DNA of 47,505 nucleotides. Origin: a bacterium. Lineage in GTDB: Bacteria > Sysuimicrobiota > Sysuimicrobiia > Sysuimicrobiales > Segetimicrobiaceae. Location of the stretch: NCBI GenBank assembly GCA_035295165.1, contig DATGJN010000002.1, forward strand, positions 1 through 47,505, written 5' to 3'. The notes beneath the pieces were generated by a model that did not search any database, had not been told where the DNA came from, and saw only the letters and a program-made list of their open reading frames with translations. The position numbers and the translations under genes were made by a program. Of the stretch, positions 41,815 to 47,505 are shown in pieces (position 1 is the stretch's first letter; each line of letters opens with the position of its first letter).

Positions 41815-44286
41815 TTAGGTGGGCTGGATCGGCGCGTAGTCGTTCGGACGCTCCCCGCCGAAATGCTTCTCGATCTGCACCAGCCCGGTGTGACAGACCG
41901 GCCCCTGCGCGAGCTGCGACGTGCCCCGCTGGGCGGTCAGGCTGTTAGCGCACCCGCCTACGTCCAAGCTGCCGAGCTTGCCCGGCTCCGCGGGTCGGTA
42001 CCAGGAACCCTCGTGCAGGATCACGACCCGCGGGCGCACCCGTTCGGTCACCAACGCGGCGGCCAGCACCTGTCCGCGGTCGTTGAAGACCCGGACGACG
42101 TCGCCGGTCTCGATGCCACGGCCCGCGGCGTCCTTGGGATTGATGAACACCGGCTCGTACCCCTTGATCTTGCTGTACTCGTGGAGCTCCGCCACGTTGT
42201 CGTACGACGAGTGCCGGCGCCACCGCGGGTGCTTGGTCAGGAGGTGCAGCGGATACTGCTTCGCCTTCGCGCTGCCGAGCCACTCAAACGGCTCCATCCA
42301 CTGCGGCGTCGGCGGGCAGTCCGCGTAGCCGTACTTCGCGATCTGCTGCGAGTAGATCTCGATCCGCCCCGATGGCGTGTTGAGGGGATGCGCGGCCGGA
42401 TCTTGGCGAAAGTCCGCGAAGGCGACGTACGGCGTCTCGTCGGTCGGCAGCGTGTAGAAACCGACCTCCCGGAAACGTTCGTAGCTCATCGGGTTCTGGG
42501 CCTGCGCGTAGAGTCTCCGAAGCCACAGGTCCTCGGTCTCGAGGCCCATCGTGAACTTGTCCTTGAACCCGAGCCGCGCGGAGAGCGCCGTGAACACCTC
42601 GAAGTCCGACTTCGATTCGCCGAGCGGCTCGATGACCTTGTGCTGGTACACGACGTACCGCCAGAACTGGGTGATGTCGTTGCGCTCGAACACGGTGTTG
42701 ATCGGCAGGACGATGTCGGCCATCCGCGCCGCGGGCGTCCACCAGCTGTCCTGCACGATGATCGTCTCCATCTTCCGCAGCGCACGAAGGTTCTCGTTGA
42801 TCTGGTCGTGTTGGTTGAGCGCGGCGCCGCCCACCCAGTAGATCAGCTTCACCTCCGCCTTCCCCGGTTGCGGGTACTGGTACGTGTTGCCGTTGTGGTG
42901 CAGCGTGACCGGGGCGTTGAGGAGCGCGTGCGCAAACTGCTGATCCAGCAGCACCTGTGTCACCGGATTCTGGACGCCCGGGAATCCCGCGGGACCCCGG
43001 CCCTTCAAGCGGGCGTCGCCGGCGCCGGCGAACCCGGGAAGCTCGAACGACAGGCCGCCACCAGGCAGGCCGAATTCGCCTTTGAGCGCGGCCAGCGTGA
43101 TCAGCATCCGCACCTGCTGCTCGCCGTGATCGTTGCGTTGGATGCCGCGCGCACAGGAGATCTTCACGCGGGGCGTCTGCGCATACTCGTGGGCGAGCGC
43201 GCGGATCTTGTCCACCGGGATCTCGGTCAACGCCGCCGCCCACTCCGGCGTCTTCGGCTGCTTGTCCGTCTCCCCCATCACGTACTGGCGGAACGGCTCG
43301 AAGCCGACCGTGTACTTGTCCACAAAGTCCTTGCTGTAGAGGTTCTCGGTGAGCATCACGTACGCGATCGCCGCCATCAGCGCTGAATCGCTGCCGGGGC
43401 GGATCGGGATCCACTCGTCCGAGATCTCCGCGGTTTGCGTGTACAGCGGGTCGATCGTGATCAGCTTGATACCCCGCTGTTTCATCGTCGTGATCCAGTT
43501 CCGGACCCGAGCGTACGACGGGGCGCGGACCTTCCACGAGTCCATCGGATCCGAGGCCCAGAAGATGAAGATCTTCGTGTTGGCGAGCGTGTCGGCCATC
43601 GAGTCGTCGGGGTACATCTGCCCCCAGGAGTACGGAGCGCCCCACTGCCAGCACGCGTAGCTCTTGTTGCCGATCAGGCTCGTGTACCCGCCGTACAGGC
43701 TCAGGAAACGGCTGATCTGGCCGATCTTGGCGTTGAGGTTGCCGGCGGACTGCCATCCGCCGAACACGCCGCCGAGGATCGCCTCGTTCCCGTACCGCCC
43801 CTTCACGCGCTTGAGCTCCTGGGCGACGAGGTCGAGGGCCTCACTCCAGCTCACGCGCCGGTAGCGAGGCACTCCCCGCGTCGCGGGGTCGCCGCCGCCG
43901 GGCTTCCAGCCCACGCGCACCATGGGGTACAAGATCCGGTCGGACGCATATACGCGATGGTGCCAGTTGAGCCCCATCGGCGACGCCTCGTTGTTGGGAT
44001 AGTCGAGGCTGCTCACCCGGACGATCCGCCCGTCTTTGACGTGGACGTTGAGGAGCCCCTCGCTGTCGGCGCTCGTCAACACCCGCTCGGTGCCGGCCGG
44101 CGGTTCGAGCACGGCCGGCGGCGCGCCGGGCGCGGGGGCGGCCGCGGTCGGTGTCAGCACCGCCGGCACGCCGAGCAGCGACGCACCGCCCGTGGCCGCG
44201 CCGATCCCCAACCCGCGGAGGAACCGGCGACGGCTCAATCCCGAACGAGCGGTGACCGTGCGAACCCCTTGCCTGGGCGTCTCCAT
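41815..44286 (-). CDS. Tat-exported molybdopterin oxidoreductase, DMSO reductase family (paralogue 2)
   Basis: An 823-residue catalytic subunit, near-colinear with paralogue 1. The Tat signal is GLSRRRFLRGLGIGAATGGASLLG. No N-terminal Fe-S cysteine motif. The candidate Mo ligand is Ser209 in GNKSYACWQWGAPYSWG. Long shared blocks (GETDKQPKTPEWAAALT, GRGPAGFPGVQNPVTQ, IVQDSWWTP) run through both proteins to the same C-terminus (GGERPNDYAPIQ). Differences cluster in the Mo-site flank (SDPMDSWKVRAPSYARVRNW against SDPMNVQKVVGPLQGRTYEW), which suggests a changed substrate pocket. ATG at 44286 has GGAGGAG upstream. Confidence 0.92.
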   Translation of the reverse strand: METPRQGVRTVTARSGLSRRRFLRGLGIGAATGGASLLGVPAVLTPTAAAPAPGAPPAVLEPPAGTERVLTSADSEGLLNVHVKDGRIVRVSSLDYPNNEASPMGLNWHHRVYASDRILYPMVRVGWKPGGGDPATRGVPRYRRVSWSEALDLVAQELKRVKGRYGNEAILGGVFGGWQSAGNLNAKIGQISRFLSLYGGYTSLIGNKSYACWQWGAPYSWGQMYPDDSMADTLANTKIFIFWASDPMDSWKVRAPSYARVRNWITTMKQRGIKLITIDPLYTQTAEISDEWIPIRPGSDSALMAAIAYVMLTENLYSKDFVDKYTVGFEPFRQYVMGETDKQPKTPEWAAALTEIPVDKIRALAHEYAQTPRVKISCARGIQRNDHGEQQVRMLITLAALKGEFGLPGGGLSFELPGFAGAGDARLKGRGPAGFPGVQNPVTQVLLDQQFAHALLNAPVTLHHNGNTYQYPQPGKAEVKLIYWVGGAALNQHDQINENLRALRKMETIIVQDSWWTPAARMADIVLPINTVFERNDITQFWRYVVYQHKVIEPLGESKSDFEVFTALSARLGFKDKFTMGLETEDLWLRRLYAQAQNPMSYERFREVGFYTLPTDETPYVAFADFRQDPAAHPLNTPSGRIEIYSQQIAKYGYADCPPTPQWMEPFEWLGSAKAKQYPLHLLTKHPRWRRHSSYDNVAELHEYSKIKGYEPVFINPKDAAGRGIETGDVVRVFNDRGQVLAAALVTERVRPRVVILHEGSWYRPAEPGKLGSLDVGGCANSLTAQRGTSQLAQGPVCHTGLVQIEKHFGGERPNDYAPIQPT

Positions 44287-44314
44287 GAGATTCTCCTCCT
44301 CGCCTGCTCGCCTA

Positions 44315-44341
44315 CGGGGCGGACCGGATCGGTCCGCCCCG
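44315..44341 (-). terminator. GC-rich hairpin terminator
   Basis: CGGGGCGGACCG-GAT-CGGTCCGCCCCG, a perfect 12-bp stem 36 bases beyond the stop of the 68-residue protein gene and upstream of molybdoenzyme 2. Confidence 0.75.
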
Positions 44342-44376
44342 CTCCTGCTCGACGACCTCCGCCCGGAGCCGGCAGG

Positions 44377-44583
44377 CTACCGAATCACCGGCAGGTCGGT
44401 CGTCATCAACTCGTTGCTCACGTGTTTGAGAATCGCCTTGGCGTCCGCCTCGCTGGCGAACGACCGGATGACCACCTTCTCTCCTCCCGAGAACGTAATA
44501 GTCAACGATCCCCCCTCGACGGTGAGCTGTCGGACATGATCAAGGTTGATCAGGGTTCGCTCATCGCCGAGGGTGAGCCACAT
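44377..44583 (-). CDS. 68-residue protein of unknown function, overlapping molybdoenzyme 3
   Basis: MWLTLGDERTLINLDHVRQL, then a beta-rich middle (GGSLTITFSGGEKVVIRSF) and a helix (SEADAKAILKHVSNEL). The pattern suggests a small beta-barrel with one helix, a cytosolic protein without cysteines. The ATG lies 23 bases inside the 3' end of molybdoenzyme 3 and has GGAGGTGGGG at about seven bases, so it is co-transcribed. It may assist maturation or regulation of that enzyme, by location only. Confidence 0.75.
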   Translation of the reverse strand: MWLTLGDERTLINLDHVRQLTVEGGSLTITFSGGEKVVIRSFASEADAKAILKHVSNELMTTDLPVIR

Positions 44584-47023
44584 CGCCCCACCTCCGGGCG
44601 CGGTAGTTGAGCGGCCAGGCCACCGCGGTCTTCGGCGGCGCGAACGCCGTGATGGTTGGCGGCATGCCGACGTACTTCTCGATCTGCACCAGCGCGGAGT
44701 GCGACGGGTTCCCGTCCGACAGCTTCGAGTTCGGCGCGTCCGTGCTCACGGCGTTGATGCTCCCGTGGCGATCGAGCGTGCCGAGTTGCCCGGGGGTCAG
44801 CGGATCGTACCACCCACCCTCGTGCATTGCAACGACGCCACGGCGCGTCCGCGCGGTGACCACGGCGCCGGCGAGGGTCTGCCCCCGGTTGTTGAACACC
44901 CGCACGACGTCGCCGTTGGCGATCCCGCGGGCCGCCGCGTCCGACGGATTGATCCAAATCGGCTCGCGCTCGGCGACTTCGTACCGCTCCCGGAGACGGG
45001 TCTGATCCAGCTGCGAGTGCAGTCGGTCCTTCGGATGGGGCGACAGTAGATGCAGCGGGTAGCGCGCCGTCTTCTCGCTCCCGAGCCACTCGTCCGGCGC
45101 GAGCCAGGTCGGGTGGGGCGGGCAGTCGTCGTACTTGAACCCCGCGATCGCCTCGGAGTAGATCTCGATCTTCCCCGACGGGGTGCCGAGCGGATGGTTG
45201 ACCGGGTCGGCGCGGAACTCCGCGTATCCCACCAGCTGGTTCGCCGCATCCGTCACCGAGAACTCCAGGTATCCTTGCTGCCAGAACGCGTCGAATTCCG
45301 GCATCGCGAGCCCGCGGGCCTTCGCCTGCTGCTGGGCCGTCGCGTAGAACTGGCGCAGCCACGCCATCTCGTCCTCCTTGCCTTCCGTGTACTGGGCGCC
45401 GACGCCCAGGCGCCCGGCGAGCGCGGCACAGATGTCGAAGTCGTCGCGCGCCTCGAACAGCGGCGGCACGATCTGCGGCATCGCCGCGATGAACCGGCTC
45501 GTGCCCACGATATCGTTGCGCTCGAGCGTGGTCGTCGCCGGGAGCACAATGTCGGCGTGCTTCGCCGTCGCCGTCCACGCGTACTCGTGGACGATCGTCA
45601 CCTCGGGGCGCTGCCACGCTTGCACGACCCGGTTGACGTTCTGGGCGTGATGGAACGGGTTGCCTCCCGCCCAATACACCAACTTGATGTCCGGATACGT
45701 GACCTTCTGCCCGTCGTAGTCGATCGTCTTACCGGGGTTGAGCAGCATGTCCGTCCACATATTGACGGGGACGAAATCCTTGACCGGGTTCGTGCCAGTG
45801 GTCAACCCTGGGACGGCGGGGGCGGTCCCGAGCGGCGCCCCCACCCGGGACGGAAAGTCGATCTGCACGCCGCCGCCCGGCAGCCCGAGCTGGCCCAGCA
45901 TCGCGGACAGCGTGATCATCATCCACACCGGCTGTTCTCCGTGGACCGCCCGCTGCAGCGGATAGCCGCCCATCAGCACCGTGCGGGACTTCGCCATGCG
46001 GCGCGCGAGCGCGCGGATCGTCTCGACCGGTACGTCGGTGATCGGCGCGGCCCATTCCGGCGACTTCGGCTGCCCGTCAGCCTTGCCGCTCAGGTAGTCG
46101 GCGAACTTGTCGAACCCGACCGTGTACTTGTCCAGGAACGCCCTGTCGTGGAGGTTCTCGGTGTAGAGCACGTGCGCCAGCCCGAGCATGAGCGCGGTGT
46201 CGGTGTTCGGCCGAATCGCGATGTGTTGGGGCTTCAGGAACTGGTCCGTGTCGGTCTCGAGCGGGTTCACGGACACGACCGGGATCTTCGCGTCGCGCAG
46301 CTGCCTCACGAAGTCCATGACGAGGTGTCCACCGTCCCCCGACAGCACCTCGGCGTTGACGAACGGATCGTATCCGAACATGACCACCAGCTGGCTGTTC
46401 TTGATGAGGCTCGGCCACGCCGACGCTTTCGGCGACGCGTCTCCCACCACGTGCGGGCTGATCACCGGCAGCGTGGGCGCGCTGTAGGTGTTGACGTAGT
46501 ACACATAGCCGCCGAGGAGCACCAGCAGGCGCTGCATGGCCTGGCTCGCGCCGTGCAGCCGGCCGGGACTCTGCCACCCGTAGCTACCGCCGAAAATGGC
46601 ACGGTTGCCGTACTGCATCTTGACCCGCCGCAACTCGTCCGCCACGATGCCGAGCGCCTCGTCCCACGAGACGCGCACGAACGGTTCGACGCCGCGCCCG
46701 GCGGTGTCACTACGTGACCGATTCCGATAGAACCCCTCCCGGATCATCGGGTACTTCACGCGATTCGAGGTGTACAGCAGGTCCGGCATAACCGTGACCA
46801 TGGGGTTGGGGTGCGGATCTTTCGCGAACGGCAACGTCCGCATGAGCCGGCCGCCGACCACCTCCGCGTTGAACAGGCCCCAGTGCGCGTTGGTCAGTTT
46901 GGTCAGCGTCCCGCCGGCGATCGCGGCGTCTGCGGGCGCGAGACGGATCAATGGCGCGGCGACCAGACCGCCCACCGCGATTCCGCCCTGCCACAGGAGC
47001 TCACGCCGCGTGATGGTTCTCAT
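44561..47023 (-). CDS. Tat-exported molybdopterin oxidoreductase, TMAO/biotin-sulfoxide reductase-like
   Basis: An 820-residue catalytic subunit close to TorA/DorA/BisC. The N-terminus RTITRRELLWQGGIAVGG is a weak Tat signal. Active-site marks match DorA: GGSYGWQSPGRLHGA with the Tyr148/Trp150 equivalents of Tyr114/Trp116, and the Mo ligand Ser181 in NTYSAPTLPVISPHVVGD. No Fe-S motif is present, as usual for this group, which reduces S- or N-oxides in the periplasm. The usual pentaheme TorC/DorC partner is not in the window. ATG at 47023 follows GGGGGGATA; a longer read from 47038 is possible. The 68-residue protein overlaps its 3' end. Confidence 0.93.
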   Translation of the reverse strand: MRTITRRELLWQGGIAVGGLVAAPLIRLAPADAAIAGGTLTKLTNAHWGLFNAEVVGGRLMRTLPFAKDPHPNPMVTVMPDLLYTSNRVKYPMIREGFYRNRSRSDTAGRGVEPFVRVSWDEALGIVADELRRVKMQYGNRAIFGGSYGWQSPGRLHGASQAMQRLLVLLGGYVYYVNTYSAPTLPVISPHVVGDASPKASAWPSLIKNSQLVVMFGYDPFVNAEVLSGDGGHLVMDFVRQLRDAKIPVVSVNPLETDTDQFLKPQHIAIRPNTDTALMLGLAHVLYTENLHDRAFLDKYTVGFDKFADYLSGKADGQPKSPEWAAPITDVPVETIRALARRMAKSRTVLMGGYPLQRAVHGEQPVWMMITLSAMLGQLGLPGGGVQIDFPSRVGAPLGTAPAVPGLTTGTNPVKDFVPVNMWTDMLLNPGKTIDYDGQKVTYPDIKLVYWAGGNPFHHAQNVNRVVQAWQRPEVTIVHEYAWTATAKHADIVLPATTTLERNDIVGTSRFIAAMPQIVPPLFEARDDFDICAALAGRLGVGAQYTEGKEDEMAWLRQFYATAQQQAKARGLAMPEFDAFWQQGYLEFSVTDAANQLVGYAEFRADPVNHPLGTPSGKIEIYSEAIAGFKYDDCPPHPTWLAPDEWLGSEKTARYPLHLLSPHPKDRLHSQLDQTRLRERYEVAEREPIWINPSDAAARGIANGDVVRVFNNRGQTLAGAVVTARTRRGVVAMHEGGWYDPLTPGQLGTLDRHGSINAVSTDAPNSKLSDGNPSHSALVQIEKYVGMPPTITAFAPPKTAVAWPLNYRARRWGDVAHPRR

Positions 47024-47199
47024 TCCGTATCCCCCCAATCTGATTTGCCGTCTGCTCGCCTCCAGGTTCGACCGTCAGGCCCGCCCGGAGCGGCGTGCAA
47101 GGGATGTTTAGTTTGGCATGACCCCTCGAGGACGGCATCCAAAAACAGGGTACGTCCGTGCGATGGGCACGACAATCGGGCGAGGGTCGTATTCCTGCG

Positions 47200-47505
47200 C
47201 TACGGAGCGGCGGCCGGCCCCTGGCGGCGCCCCCACCAGACCCGGGAACCGTCCGGCCGGTGCACGGCGACGTTGGCGCCCCCCGCGTGGGCCACGCCGC
47301 AGATTCCAATGTGTCACCGGACAGCGCCGGCTGGAAGTACGCGAGGTCGTACTCGGCCGGACGGGCCTGCGGATCGAGGCCGAGGGCGCCGAGGGCGTCA
47401 TCAAGGAGGTCGAGGTACGCGGCGTTGTTCATGTGTCCGCGTGGATCAGTCTGGTGCGCCGGCACGCGATAGGCGCCGATGCTGGCCCCGGCGGGCGGAG
47501 CCTCG
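47200..47505 (-). CDS. Hotdog-fold thioesterase, 5' partial and frameshifted
   Basis: The frame enters from beyond the window end and reads AYRVPAHQTDPRGHMNNAAYLDLLDDALGALG, the D-X-(2)-GHMNN-X2-Y motif of 4-hydroxybenzoyl-CoA-type thioesterases, then FQPALSGDTLESAAWPTRG. At a run of six G (plus-strand C at 47279-47284) the expected continuation moves to another frame, ANVAVHRPDGSRVWWGRRQ, ending at 47200. One missing G would explain it: a homopolymer sequencing error or a real mutation. Without the shift the frame continues with unrelated sequence to 47001. Confidence 0.75.

Noticed and set aside
1-47505. tRNA, rRNA, CRISPR arrays, insertion sequences and integrases
   Set aside because: No T-loop signature with a matching acceptor stem, no regular short repeat array and no transposase or recombinase motif was found on reading both strands.

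Overview
The window is a high-G+C stretch of bacterial chromosome, with genes on both strands, very few gaps, many GTG or TTG starts and clear AGGAGG-type ribosome binding sites. The mix of oligopeptide ABC permeases, PLP and FAD catabolic enzymes, Tat-exported molybdenum enzymes and a Firmicutes/Actinobacteria-type LexA box suggests a soil or subsurface heterotroph such as Armatimonadota/CSP1-3, Chloroflexota or Actinomycetota. There is no rRNA, tRNA, CRISPR array or complete mobile element from which to fix the taxon.

Left part (1-9 kb): the end of a peptide-type ABC transporter (binding protein tail and two permeases), a class III aminotransferase, a spore-photolyase-like radical SAM gene that has an SOS box in its promoter but a one-base deletion in its Fe-S motif, a secreted rusticyanin-like cupredoxin, a proline-iminopeptidase-like hydrolase running into a truncated SDR gene, and a methyltransferase / 4-TM protein / MFS exporter operon.

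Middle part (10-27 kb): a secreted phosphodiester glycosidase and a secreted TIM-barrel protein; small membrane, GNAT, P-loop, PLP-decarboxylase and beta-lactamase-fold genes; then a probable catabolic cluster on the minus strand (SDR, CstB-like persulfide dioxygenase/rhodanese, GlcD-like flavoprotein, ThDP enzyme, CMD-family protein). This cluster is divergent from a glutamate-1-semialdehyde-aminomutase-like aminotransferase. A DUF4336 gene with a truncated methyltransferase follows.

Right part (28-47.5 kb): a TetR repressor overlaps a ClC channel gene that carries CBS and RCK_C domains. Two nearly identical promoter/operator modules, about 930 bp apart, tie this pair to small membrane and secreted proteins on the other strand. 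Next come a cupin, two overlapping zinc alcohol dehydrogenases, a RES/Xre toxin-antitoxin pair and a small Gly/Tyr-rich secreted protein. Last is a molybdoenzyme island: two closely related Tat-exported catalytic subunits and a third, TorA/BisC-like one, interleaved with a GAF-GGDEF cyclase, a tiny membrane peptide and a 68-residue protein. No Fe-S or membrane-anchor partner subunit is visible. The window ends in a frameshifted thioesterase.

Most transcription units end in perfect, very GC-rich hairpins without a U tract. The most promising items are the duplicated TetR promoter/operators, the SOS-box radical SAM gene, the partnerless molybdoenzyme island with its small ORFs, and the 11-bp tandem repeats that look like OmpR/PhoB-type sites.
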